From positions 1-36,528 of the forward strand of contig NZ_AJLG01000027.1 of assembly GCF_000258495.1 (NCBI RefSeq): DNA of 36,528 nt, given 5' to 3'. The notes below the pieces were generated by a model, which had not been told where the DNA came from, searched no databases, and was given only the letters and a program-made list of their open reading frames with translations. Made by a program: the position numbers and the translations under genes. Position 1 is the first letter of the stretch. Each line of letters opens with the position of its first letter. This document shows positions 8,716 to 15,609 of the stretch, one piece after another. The DNA is from Pedobacter agri PB92. Its GTDB lineage: Bacteria; Bacteroidota; Bacteroidia; Sphingobacteriales; Sphingobacteriaceae.

Positions 8716-8883
8716 GCCAATCAATTCATCCTAACAATATCCAAGATTTTGCACTAAACCTTACTTTAAGGGGGGAGGTATCAGTTTTTGGATATGCTTT
8801 AATACTGAGTAGTCGACGTTGTGTTTATAAGGTAAGTTGCATTCTATTATAGCTGTTTACCTTTTATAACAACAAGCAACAAC

Positions 8884-8936
8884 GCACTTTTTATATCAAC
8901 AGGGGTAATAAATCAGGTTCGGTAACTAAAAAGTGC
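8884..8936. repeat. 53-nt hairpin element, copy A
   Basis: The ends pair perfectly over 10 bp (GCACTTTTTA with TAAAAAGTGC). Inside are GGGG at offsets 19-22 and AATAAA at 24-29. The element has the same length and layout as copies at 10971-11023 and 20572-20624. It lies 19 bp beyond the stop codon of the HNH_3 gene and 170 bp upstream of the DUF3644 promoter. Confidence 0.8.
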
Positions 8937-8955
8937 TAAGGCGATCTACCCGAGC

Positions 8956-9930
8956 CTAACAATAGTCATCAATCCCATCTCCACCTTTCCATTCCAAACC
9001 TTGTGCGATAGTATAGTATTTTTCTGCTCCTTGTTCCTTAAAGAAAGTGCCCTTACTTGTATGAATGAACATCCCGTCTTCAAATGTAATCTCTGCTAGT
9101 GCCCATCCCTTTATACTATCTTCTTCCAAATTGCGTGTCATGACATAAATTGACTTACCACCATTCCCTATTGTACTCTTACATACTGCCGATGAGTAGG
9201 TGGTGTTCTTACAGAATATAGCACCCTCTTTCAATCTGATACAATATTCTTCAATCGGATTACCAGCGTATTCCTCTGGACAACATGGAAACTCTGATGG
9301 TATTTGCCAATTACGCTGTATAGCGTTTGGTGTGATTGCATCAATTGTATTAAACACTTCGTATTGGGTCTCTTCGTAATTCTGCTCGTAGATCCAACTA
9401 CTTAAGTAACCACCTGATAGAATCTTACCGCTACTTGCCCAACTTAGTAATCTTTGTTTGCTAGCTTCAGCTTCCTCTTTACTTACGGTACACATCCAAT
9501 CAAATCTAGGATCTGGAAAGACATCACGAAACTTTGCAGGATCCGAAAGAAATGCTTCAACACTTCCACATATAGTAGCAATACGACTGCATGTTATGGG
9601 ATTGAGCAAAATGTTTTCTAGTCTAGTAACCCATCTGAGATTTTCAGGTCTATTGTTCTGTCTATTGGTATCTATATGGTCTACCACATGCTCTCTAGTG
9701 GGCGCCTCTCCATGAAATGCGGTTGCAACTATTCGATGGATTGTAGCAGATGCAATCTCCAGATAACCATTGTTGATATTTACGTTTCCATAAGTCCATT
9801 GGTTATCATACTTACGTGTTCTTCCTCCCGCCTTCGGGTGGCGGTAAACCATACCATTGTCTCTCACTGAGTAAAGTTCATTCTTGTAAACAACACGTTT
9901 ATCGTCATCTAAATTAAATAGATTTGCCAT
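8956..9930 (-). CDS. HNH_3-type endonuclease with long C-terminal extension
   Basis: The 324-residue protein starts with a homing-endonuclease-like region: a short strand motif around YSVRDNGMVYRH, then the HNH_3 core about 62-102 with TIHRIVATAF and VVDHIDTNRQNNRPENLRWVT (His84/85 region, conserved Asn in NRPENLRW). The remaining 200 residues are unassigned, acidic and tryptophan-rich, unlike a standard homing nuclease of about 170 residues. It lies in an island of defence-type genes, 74 bp downstream of the FtsK-gamma/HNH gene on the same strand, so co-transcription is possible. It could be a nicking effector, a homing-type passenger or a decayed nuclease; the HNH residues look intact. Confidence 0.8.
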   Translation of the reverse strand: MANLFNLDDDKRVVYKNELYSVRDNGMVYRHPKAGGRTRKYDNQWTYGNVNINNGYLEIASATIHRIVATAFHGEAPTREHVVDHIDTNRQNNRPENLRWVTRLENILLNPITCSRIATICGSVEAFLSDPAKFRDVFPDPRFDWMCTVSKEEAEASKQRLLSWASSGKILSGGYLSSWIYEQNYEETQYEVFNTIDAITPNAIQRNWQIPSEFPCCPEEYAGNPIEEYCIRLKEGAIFCKNTTYSSAVCKSTIGNGGKSIYVMTRNLEEDSIKGWALAEITFEDGMFIHTSKGTFFKEQGAEKYYTIAQGLEWKGGDGIDDYC

Positions 9931-10004
9931 GCTCCTAACTGATTATTACATATGTTCTTAACATTTATTTAATATGTTGATTCATAGATACGCCATTTTA
10001 GTTG

Positions 10005-10895
10005 CTAGCCAATCCTTGCTGACTTAGTCCTATTACAACCTTCACAAAGCAACTGAATGTTGCGATACGTGTTAGAGCCACCCTTAGAGAATGGTATGAT
10101 ATGATCGAACTCAAGTTTTTCCTTTGATGCGCATATTACACATCTTCCTCCATCTCTGTTCCAAACCATATCTTTAACAGCTTGAGGTATTGGTTCCCGA
10201 ACCAGTGGTAAAGACTGAGCTTCAATTTCCCCATTTATTAGCATTTCATTAAATACTTGTTGTCTAAGCTCCTCTAGCCTTCTTTGCTCTTTCTTTTGAT
10301 TCTCTTTAACCAATAATTCTTCCCTTATCTGAGCCTTCACTTGTTGAATTTGAGCCTGCTCTCTTAATCGGATCACTTGATTAACCTCATGTTCAATCAG
10401 ATCTAATTTGCTTGGTAAGATATGTTCATCAAAGAACTTTCTTTTCTCAGTCTTAATGCCATGTTTCCCACTGATAACCATATCAATTTGGCTTTCGTCA
10501 TATAATAATACTTCCCTAGCTTTTGAACCCTTGAATGGCCCTATGATCCCTAAAGCTTCTAATTGGTCTATGATTGCACCTGCTCTATTATAACCTAACT
10601 TCAATTTACGCTGTATTAAAGATGTTGAACCTTGTTGATGGGTTACTGTGAGCAGTGCGGCATCTTTCAATAAAGGATCTAGTCTGCCAGTGTAAATCTC
10701 TTTAGTACCATCCAACCTATAATTAATTTCGTCTTGTAAGAAGAGATGAATGTCTTCATCAGTTAATAACGGTTTTGAAATTGTAGGATGGGATATTTGA
10801 ATTGAACTTTGTTCTACACCACTTGTATCATAATGTGATAAAGGATGTTGTTGCGTTGTCTTAGGGGCAAGTAGATTGAGTAGTCTTTTTAGCAT
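10005..10895 (-). CDS. FtsK gamma-domain / HNH nuclease fusion
   Basis: The protein has 296 residues. Residues 72-132 (LDPLLKDAALLTV, IQRKLKLGYNRAGAIIDQLE, GIIGPFKGSKAREVL) match the winged-helix gamma domain of FtsK/SpoIIIE, which reads short G-rich orienting sequences on the chromosome. A charged coiled coil follows (about 165-225), then a canonical HNH domain (243-296) with C252xxC255, D264-H265, Asn275/279 and C284xxC287. No translocase motor (no Walker motifs) is present, and the length excludes a simple FtsK fragment. The HNH is complete, so a DNA-cleaving enzyme guided by the gamma domain is the natural inference. Copy B of the 53-nt element lies 76 bp upstream of the start. Confidence 0.9.
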   Translation of the reverse strand: MLKRLLNLLAPKTTQQHPLSHYDTSGVEQSSIQISHPTISKPLLTDEDIHLFLQDEINYRLDGTKEIYTGRLDPLLKDAALLTVTHQQGSTSLIQRKLKLGYNRAGAIIDQLEALGIIGPFKGSKAREVLLYDESQIDMVISGKHGIKTEKRKFFDEHILPSKLDLIEHEVNQVIRLREQAQIQQVKAQIREELLVKENQKKEQRRLEELRQQVFNEMLINGEIEAQSLPLVREPIPQAVKDMVWNRDGGRCVICASKEKLEFDHIIPFSKGGSNTYRNIQLLCEGCNRTKSARIG

Positions 10896-10970
10896 AACAT
10901 CTAAGATAGTATGTCATAACATCAATTGCAAATAGAGCTAAAACTACTCTTTCAAACTACAAGCGGGTGC

Positions 10971-11023
10971 GCACATTTTTATATTAAGGGGGTTAATAAA
11001 ATAGATATGATTAGAAAAAGTGC
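10971..11023. repeat. 53-nt hairpin element, copy B
   Basis: The ends pair (GCAC/GTGC, then TTTTT with AAAAG, one A-A mismatch) with one more flanking C-G pair. G5 lies at offsets 18-22 and AATAAA at 25-30. It sits between the stop of the 219-residue gene and the start of the FtsK-gamma/HNH gene. Confidence 0.8.
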
Positions 11024-11092
11024 GAGCTATGCACTAAACATCATCATCACTATTCAGCGGTAGTAGCATGTCTAAATCATTGTTAGGCTTCT

Positions 11093-11752
11093 TCAAAGTA
11101 GAAATTGTGTTAACTCGTTTCCTACCAGGACACGTTTCATCAACTCCTGAGGGAAGGTGTCAATATCTGTCTTTCGGTTACAACTGCTATCGTCCTCGTT
11201 TCTTGAAGCATTATATCTATTTTCGGTCATTACTGAAACTGACGCATGGCAAGAGTGCTTGTGCTCACAGTTTCTTATCAAAGGAGGTAAGTCATTTAGA
11301 ATAGTGTCAATGGCGTAGATATCATTCTCACTATAATGGCCACATTGGGTGCAACAGCTATCTCGTGTTAAAACGATAGCATAAAACTCACCTGTATAAT
11401 CTACGTTGCTAATGTTATCTATTTTAGAGAGCATCATCTCCTTAAAGCTCTTCTCGAAGTAATTCCTCTTCATGACATCATCTATACACGAATTTGCAAG
11501 TGTAGAGTAAATCCATCGAAGCGACTGATGTTTCGTTGGGTTTCTACTTATCAATGGAAGCAGCGTGTATTCATAGAATTGATATGCAGTCCATGATTGG
11601 TTGTTATCCAACATTAATTCCAATTCCTCTCTAGTAAGGCTGTGATCTATCTGCTGTGTTTTAAAGAACCCATCGAATCCAAACTCCATTGCTCCAATAC
11701 CTACTATGTCAATGATAGTGTTTATTATCTGCTTCTTAGCTTTATTGTTCAT
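11093..11752 (-). CDS. Uncharacterised Cys/His-cluster protein
   Basis: I do not recognise this 219-residue protein. The first 110 residues are mainly helical (IINTIIDIVGIGAMEFGFDGFF, YQFYEYTLLPLISR). In the middle lies DSCCTQCGHYSENDIYAID, then PPLIRNCEHKHSCHASVS; CxxC plus CxxxxxCH would suit a zinc site. The tail is polar. It faintly recalls the C-terminus of phage minor-head proteins (PP.H.NC), too weakly to use. It starts 22 bp after the small membrane gene and is probably last in the operon from 14810. Its length and the clustered ligands argue for a real gene; the function is unknown. Confidence 0.65.
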   Translation of the reverse strand: MNNKAKKQIINTIIDIVGIGAMEFGFDGFFKTQQIDHSLTREELELMLDNNQSWTAYQFYEYTLLPLISRNPTKHQSLRWIYSTLANSCIDDVMKRNYFEKSFKEMMLSKIDNISNVDYTGEFYAIVLTRDSCCTQCGHYSENDIYAIDTILNDLPPLIRNCEHKHSCHASVSVMTENRYNASRNEDDSSCNRKTDIDTFPQELMKRVLVGNELTQFLL

Positions 11753-11774
11753 GCTGTTTATTAAAATTTGCTAA

Positions 11775-11978
11775 CTAGGCTTGCCCAAGTTTGACTATTA
11801 GATATGCCAAGCACAAGATGGAAAACAACATGCTCAATAGTGACAAACGGGTCTGTTTTGTAATTTTGCCACCGTAACTATCACGCTCTTCATTGGTCCA
11901 TTGCTGTTCATTTGATGCAAACCGATGAATTCCCATTTGCCGAACATCAACATAAATCATAAGCGCCATTACCAGCAC
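11775..11978 (-). CDS. Small membrane protein, start uncertain
   Basis: From a GTG at 11978 the frame gives 67 residues with two hydrophobic segments (LVMALMIYV at the very start and SLLSMLFSILCLAYLIV near the end). The frame stays open upstream to about 12060 without any ATG, GTG or TTG, and those codons are also hydrophobic (GLIAAYLLLGSY, ILSLWTTIFPV). The GTG therefore falls inside a probable membrane helix. The upstream stretch overlaps the end of the preceding gene in the -1 frame. Either a rare start codon is used, or a frameshift joins it to the coiled-coil gene, or a mutation separated them. It is part of the operon 14810-11093. Confidence 0.55.
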   Translation of the reverse strand: MLVMALMIYVDVRQMGIHRFASNEQQWTNEERDSYGGKITKQTRLSLLSMLFSILCLAYLIVKLGQA

Positions 11979-12052
11979 AGGAAATATGGTTGTCCATAAA
12001 GATAGAATAGGTTGTTCACTTGGGTAAGAGCCTAGTAATAGGTACGCAGCAA

Positions 12053-12316
12053 TTAATCCGTTATTGAAGTGAATACTTTATCATGTATGCGATCAAACGT
12101 GTTTTGTATTTGATTAGTTGCATTCTCTACTCTAGCATCTGATCTATCAAACAATTTGTTTGATTCAGCAGATAACTCCTGTGTTTCTTGTCTGGCATTG
12201 ATAGCTGTTAGTGATTTGTTTATAGCCCTTAACAGCTCAAGTTCTTTCCTGTCATCATAACATATTTTATTATTTAATCCTACAACGACTGATGAGTCCA
12301 AAGCATTTCTCTCCAA
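12053..12316 (-). CDS. Small coiled-coil protein, TTG start
   Basis: This frame has no ATG. A TTG at 12316 (or a second one at 12298) gives 87 or 81 residues that are polar and helical: ELELLRAINKSLTAINARQE, then NKLFDRSDARVENATNQIQN, consistent with a coiled coil. It overlaps the end of the preceding gene by 37 nt. Its C-terminus (DRIHDKVFTSITD) runs directly into the open membrane frame of the next gene, one frame over, so the two may once have formed, or may still form, one coil-plus-membrane protein. No family recognised. Confidence 0.5.
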   Translation of the reverse strand: MERNALDSSVVVGLNNKICYDDRKELELLRAINKSLTAINARQETQELSAESNKLFDRSDARVENATNQIQNTFDRIHDKVFTSITD

Positions 12317-12813
12317 GCTTTTACTGACTCCGTGACCTCAAGAAGATCCCATGTGTGACTTAGCAATTCTACGCCCTCAAAAATAGGAGCTTCAAGGATA
12401 TCAACGTCAATATCACACTTTAGCCCAACATCTGAAAGTATTTCCCGTGTTCCTTTATGGGGTTCTCCCCAATCTTTATGTTTTGTATAGTTAGCAAGTG
12501 CGATGATAAGCTCTATGTTCGATCTTCCAGAGTCCCCAATCTTATTTCCAAGCTTGTAGATTTTCTCTTTACCATCTATAGAATCGAATCTGTCTATGAT
12601 ACTTGCATTGATATAATTCTGTAGCGCAATGAAAGCTAAGCCGAAGATTGGTTCTGAGTCTTCCCTGAACCATAAGCCATCATACCAACCTTTGAGTTTA
12701 ACCCTATCCTCTAATAATTGAATTGCCTCCCATAGCCCCCTTATAATATGATCAAGACTTTCTATTCTATAATCGTGTCTTTTGTAATTCGTTTTGAAAG
12801 AGTCTTCCATCAT
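12280..12813 (-). CDS. Uncharacterised helical protein of the defence operon
   Basis: The 177-residue protein is predicted all-helical: YRIESLDHIIRGLWEAIQLL, then EPIFGLAFIALQNYINASIID, then IELIIALANYTKHKDWGEPH. The Asn-Tyr-x-Lys-His-x-Asp element after a hydrophobic helix recalls HEPN-like proteins, but a proper R-x4-6-H pair is not evident. I do not recognise a named family. Translation is coupled to the Abi_C gene upstream through an ATGA overlap (stop 12810-12812, start 12811-12813), strong evidence that the two products work together, perhaps as a toxin/partner pair. Confidence 0.7.
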   Translation of the reverse strand: MMEDSFKTNYKRHDYRIESLDHIIRGLWEAIQLLEDRVKLKGWYDGLWFREDSEPIFGLAFIALQNYINASIIDRFDSIDGKEKIYKLGNKIGDSGRSNIELIIALANYTKHKDWGEPHKGTREILSDVGLKCDIDVDILEAPIFEGVELLSHTWDLLEVTESVKAWREMLWTHQSL

Positions 12814-13646
12814 GATGCCTTTTCTCCTTTGACAGTTTTAGCTTCATTTAAGAAATCCCAACTCTCAAGAATGAAGTCAGCAATAGTCATTGCCAAATTC
12901 ACGGCTAGCTTTGCGTGATGTTTACGAGCTTTGAATTTAGTTGCATGCCTATCACCTGCTTTATTGCTAAGAGCTGCGAGACCTTTAAGTGAAGTATCAA
13001 TGCCGGATAAGATTTGAATCACAAAATCAGGCATAGTATCTTTATTAAGCTGTAGGTTCATTACTTTCTTAGTTGCACGCCAAAGGTTGTCGAGGTCGCC
13101 ATCACTTTTGAAAGGTATGCTTTGATACCTTTCAATTATATCTATGAATATGGCTTCCAGCAATGACCGAGCATTAGTGATTGCTCCGTTATAATCTTCC
13201 TGTGTCAATTTTGTTTTACACTTTTCTATCTGCTCAGACACAAAATCATGCCCGATAGCAACAGCTGTCGAAGGCTCCACAATCAATCCTCCTATACTTA
13301 TAAGTTTATAGTATTCATTAACCTTTGTTATCGCAAGTTTATCAAAGTTTAGAATTTCATTTAACTCTGCAACAGCATTTTCAACTGTGATAGGTAGCTT
13401 AAGAAACCGTCTTGGATCTATTGAATCTTCTATAGCTTGCTTGATCAGCGGCGTTCCATTCAACTCCCTACACTTATCTTCAGTATATTTCCATCTTGAT
13501 GGAAATGGCTCTTGACCATAAACCTCATTATAACCGTACTTATTAAAGAATGTAACAAGCATTGGCCCAGTTTGATAAGGCATATAGTCCACATCGCCGC
13601 AAATAGCTTTCCCAAGATGAGTTATTGAATATTCTGAAAGTGTCAT
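12810..13646 (-). CDS. Abortive-infection family protein with Abi_C domain
   Basis: The protein has 278 residues. The N-terminal part (about 5-80, HLGKAICG, GPMLVTFFNKYGYNEVYG) looks like the lead domain seen in this family. The C-terminal Abi_C region (about 133-265) has FVSEQIEKCKTKLTQEDYNG, AITNARSLLEAIF and LAALSNKAGDRHA. Abi_C belongs to the HEPN-like group, where the last motif usually reads LRN...GD.HG. Here Ser227 replaces the Arg, while N228 and H234 remain, so RNase activity may be lost or changed. Its ATG overlaps the stop of the nuclease gene by one base (TGATG), and its own stop overlaps the next start, so translation is coupled on both sides. A role in abortive infection is inferred from family and neighbours. 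Confidence 0.85.
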   Translation of the reverse strand: MTLSEYSITHLGKAICGDVDYMPYQTGPMLVTFFNKYGYNEVYGQEPFPSRWKYTEDKCRELNGTPLIKQAIEDSIDPRRFLKLPITVENAVAELNEILNFDKLAITKVNEYYKLISIGGLIVEPSTAVAIGHDFVSEQIEKCKTKLTQEDYNGAITNARSLLEAIFIDIIERYQSIPFKSDGDLDNLWRATKKVMNLQLNKDTMPDFVIQILSGIDTSLKGLAALSNKAGDRHATKFKARKHHAKLAVNLAMTIADFILESWDFLNEAKTVKGEKAS

Positions 13647-14554
13647 CAGGAAACTAACTCATGGTTGCTGTAAATCTCTCCTTTTAATGATGCTTGACTT
13701 ATTGCATGTTCTAGCAATTCAGAGAACGTATATCGTCCAAAGATTACATTTGACACATGCATACCGTCGAACAGCAATGTCTTTAACGTCTTTCCCCTTG
13801 GTAGTGATTGTAAAATCTCATTTGAATATCCGTTCATCGAAACAAAAATCCCTCTGGCATCTAACTTACCTTCCACCTTCATGTAGAGACTAGAAATTTC
13901 CTTATGTGCTGATTTCTTCTTTGTCCACTTTAGCTCTAAAAGGTAAAAATGACCGCCATACTTAATCGCACCATCGATCTGTTCTCCGACAATTTTGAAG
14001 GGCTCTACTACGGGAATGCCACTAATTCTCATGAGTTCTACAAACACCTCTTCAAATCTATACCCTCTCTCAGCCCCCTCTAGTCCTTCGGCCAACATGA
14101 ACAAATCCCTTACTCGTAAAAGTTCACTAGAATAATCCAGTTCCTTTGATTGCTTTACTCTTGTTTTAATGCGCTGGTTATATTCTACTTGTTTTTTTTG
14201 CTCTTCTAAGATAGCCTTAAGTTTTAGAGAACACGTTTCCGCGACACCGATCTTGTGGTTCTCGCTTTGGGGGACAAAGTTTGTATGTTCAACTAAAAAC
14301 CTTACAAAGTTCCTTGAGATCTCTAGCCTACGGTTAAAATCCATCGCTCTTGAATCTTTGTAAAGCAAATCCATTAATTGCCTCTTAGTCAACTTTGCGC
14401 CTTCAGGAGTTCTCGAATTAAACAACTTATTTACAATATTACCGTCAACACCTGCTCTTAGCCACGCTTTTTCTAGGTCACCAAGAAACCAATATAGATT
14501 TGCGATCCCTTTCTTGATATTAACTTCTATTTCTTCAGTGAATACATCTATCAT
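13646..14554 (-). CDS. PD-(D/E)xK (Mrr-like) restriction endonuclease
   Basis: I start the gene at ATG 14552-14554 (302 residues), because the longer ATG at 14623 would overlap the upstream gene by 62 nt and adds a poorly fitting N-terminus. The N-terminal half is helical (IANLYWFLGDLEKAWLRAG). The C-terminal half is a restriction-endonuclease fold: GYRFEEVFVELMRISGIPV, then GEQIDG with D194, then YLLELKW with E207 and K209, giving the D...ExK triad, and a further helix containing KVEGK. This matches Mrr/type IV-like nucleases that attack foreign or modified DNA. It lies 7 bp after the 82-residue gene and overlaps Abi_C by 1 bp. No methylase is nearby, which fits a modification-dependent or infection-triggered nuclease. 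Confidence 0.85.
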   Translation of the reverse strand: MIDVFTEEIEVNIKKGIANLYWFLGDLEKAWLRAGVDGNIVNKLFNSRTPEGAKLTKRQLMDLLYKDSRAMDFNRRLEISRNFVRFLVEHTNFVPQSENHKIGVAETCSLKLKAILEEQKKQVEYNQRIKTRVKQSKELDYSSELLRVRDLFMLAEGLEGAERGYRFEEVFVELMRISGIPVVEPFKIVGEQIDGAIKYGGHFYLLELKWTKKKSAHKEISSLYMKVEGKLDARGIFVSMNGYSNEILQSLPRGKTLKTLLFDGMHVSNVIFGRYTFSELLEHAISQASLKGEIYSNHELVS

Positions 14555-14561
14555 CCAAATG

Positions 14562-14810
14562 TTAATTAAACTCTTTTGAACTTCCATCATGATATAGAAC
14601 GCTAACACCAGTAGCTTTATCAAAATCTATATAATGAACTGAATTATCGCCACGTGGCACAACACTCTTGGTTAACACAACCTTGAAAGGGATTGCTGTA
14701 AGCTTTGAGACGAATCCTATAACGGTATCATCAGGGTAGTGTATCGTTAGACTTTTAATAGAACTGTGGTTATTGCTTAGCTCGAGCTGTAGAGATCTTG
14801 TATTTGTCAT
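14562..14810 (-). CDS. Small uncharacterised first gene of the defence operon
   Basis: This is an 82-residue protein of unknown family, predicted mixed strand/helix (LTIHYPDDTVIGFVSKLTAI, ATGVSVLYHDGSSKEFN), with no membrane segment or metal cluster. It lies 13 bp downstream of the predicted transcription start of a perfect -7-box promoter and 7 bp before the nuclease gene. Position suggests a regulator, antitoxin-like partner or sensor for the operon, but nothing in the sequence proves this. Confidence 0.65.
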   Translation of the reverse strand: MTNTRSLQLELSNNHSSIKSLTIHYPDDTVIGFVSKLTAIPFKVVLTKSVVPRGDNSVHYIDFDKATGVSVLYHDGSSKEFN

Positions 14811-14829
14811 TTAGGTTTATTTAGATAAT

Positions 14830-14860
14830 CAAATTTAAGTATACAATACCATTAAAACAA
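14830..14860 (-). promoter_or_regulatory. Promoter of the Mrr-Abi_C operon
   Basis: Minus strand: TTG (14860-14858), a 20-bp spacer and TAAATTTG (14837-14830), an exact TAnnTTTG box. The start site near 14823 leaves a leader of about 13 nt before the ATG at 14810. It would serve all seven genes down to 11093. Confidence 0.75.
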
Positions 14861-14894
14861 CACCTACGAACCTAACGTGCGAATAGAGAGAAGG

Positions 14895-14927
14895 TCACTG
14901 CAGTAAAGCTTCACAGAAGCGCAGTGA
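14895..14927. repeat. Inverted repeat upstream of the operon promoter
   Basis: TCACTGC (14895-14901) and GCAGTGA (14921-14927) are perfect inverted copies 19 nt apart, between the small membrane gene and the operon promoter. It could be a hairpin or an operator. Confidence 0.4.
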
Positions 14928-14939
14928 TATGTTTATGCC

Positions 14940-15131
14940 TTAGTCCTTAGCTGTTGTTATTAGATAAATAAACAGACCGACTCCAGTTCCGCCAGCTATA
15001 AAACCACTAATTAAACACAATGTTGCTTTTCCATTAGTAACTGTCCATGCCTTTGATAAACAGTAAAAAGCCAATGCTATTAAGAACAGGGCCAAAATTG
15101 ATATTAACGCGTTTACTATTGCTGATCTCAT
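14940..15131 (-). CDS. Small two-helix membrane protein
   Basis: The ATG at 15129-15131 gives 63 residues with two hydrophobic helices (IVNALISILALFLIALAFY and CLISGFIAGGTGVGLFIYLI) joined by a short polar turn. No family recognised. Its own promoter is not obvious. It lies 79 bp before the promoter of the Mrr-Abi_C operon on the same strand. Small membrane proteins often act as effectors in defence modules, but that is only context here. Confidence 0.55.
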   Translation of the reverse strand: MRSAIVNALISILALFLIALAFYCLSKAWTVTNGKATLCLISGFIAGGTGVGLFIYLITTAKD

Positions 15132-15293
15132 TAGAACCAAATATAGCGTTTATAGTTGCTCACCGCTTGCGAACTGAGAAAATGTGTGAGGATTAGGAGT
15201 TGCACAGCAACGGGATCCGATCTATGTTTTAACACAAGCGTAGCGCAGCATTTTCGATTACGCAGGTGAGCTGAAAAGTGGAATGCGTGTGGG

Positions 15294-15329
15294 CTTATCC
15301 AGGATGAAGCGAAGCAAATCCTAGATAAG
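15294..15329. repeat. Inverted repeat, 12-bp arms
   Basis: CTTATCCAGGAT (15294-15305) and ATCCTAGATAAG (15318-15329) pair with one mismatch. The loop is GAAGCGAAGCAA. Confidence 0.55.
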
Positions 15330-15552
15330 AACAGAGACAGCATTCATGAGGTGACTGCTTTGCCAAAATTAAAACCATGACACAAACGAAGTGACTGGCG
15401 TGTGTTTTAAGTGGCATTAACCTCACCGAATACCTATCTACCTACCTTAGAGCACTGTCTGATACTAAGTGCCACAAGCTGAAAGGTGAACGCAGAACCT
15501 TATAAAGCAAGCACTACACATGCTGTCTTCCACAAAATCAATGACTAGACCG

Positions 15553-15592
15553 AGCCTTTCCTCGCTTATGCCACCACTTTTGAGGAAAGGCT
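15553..15592. repeat. Perfect 11-bp inverted repeat downstream of DUF2971 gene
   Basis: AGCCTTTCCTC (15553-15563) and GAGGAAAGGCT (15582-15592) are separated by 18 nt. It lies 17 bp past the DUF2971 stop on that gene's strand but has no T run, so it is a hairpin or binding site rather than a standard terminator. Confidence 0.5.
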
Positions 15593-15609
15593 AGGTGTAG
15601 GATATGAGA

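Larger units (their letters stand above)
8567..8955. other. Intergenic region with promoter and 53-nt element
   Basis: This 389-bp non-coding stretch holds a leader of about 113 nt for the DUF3644-TIR unit, its promoter (8686-8715), a G6 run at 8770-8775 and the first 53-nt hairpin element (8884-8936). No gene is seen. Confidence 0.6.
15132..15609. other. Structured non-coding region
   Basis: These 478 bp contain no credible gene and differ in texture from the neighbours, with repeated GAAGCGAAGC-, AGCGTAGCGC- and ACGAAGTGACTG-like words. Two clear inverted repeats are present. Arms 15294-15305 and 15318-15329 pair 11 of 12 around a 12-nt loop. Arms 15553-15563 (AGCCTTTCCTC) and 15582-15592 pair perfectly. 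Candidates are a non-coding RNA, an origin of transfer or a decayed gene. Confidence 0.5.

Noticed and set aside
8751..8803. Possible fourth copy of the 53-nt element (GCAC start and G6 run at a similar offset)
   Set aside because: No AATAAA core and no GTGC end at the right distance; at best a decayed relic.
15131..15343. Minus-strand open frame of 70 codons
   Set aside because: Composition is unlike a protein domain, it overlaps the small membrane gene start, and it covers a hairpin; treated as non-coding.
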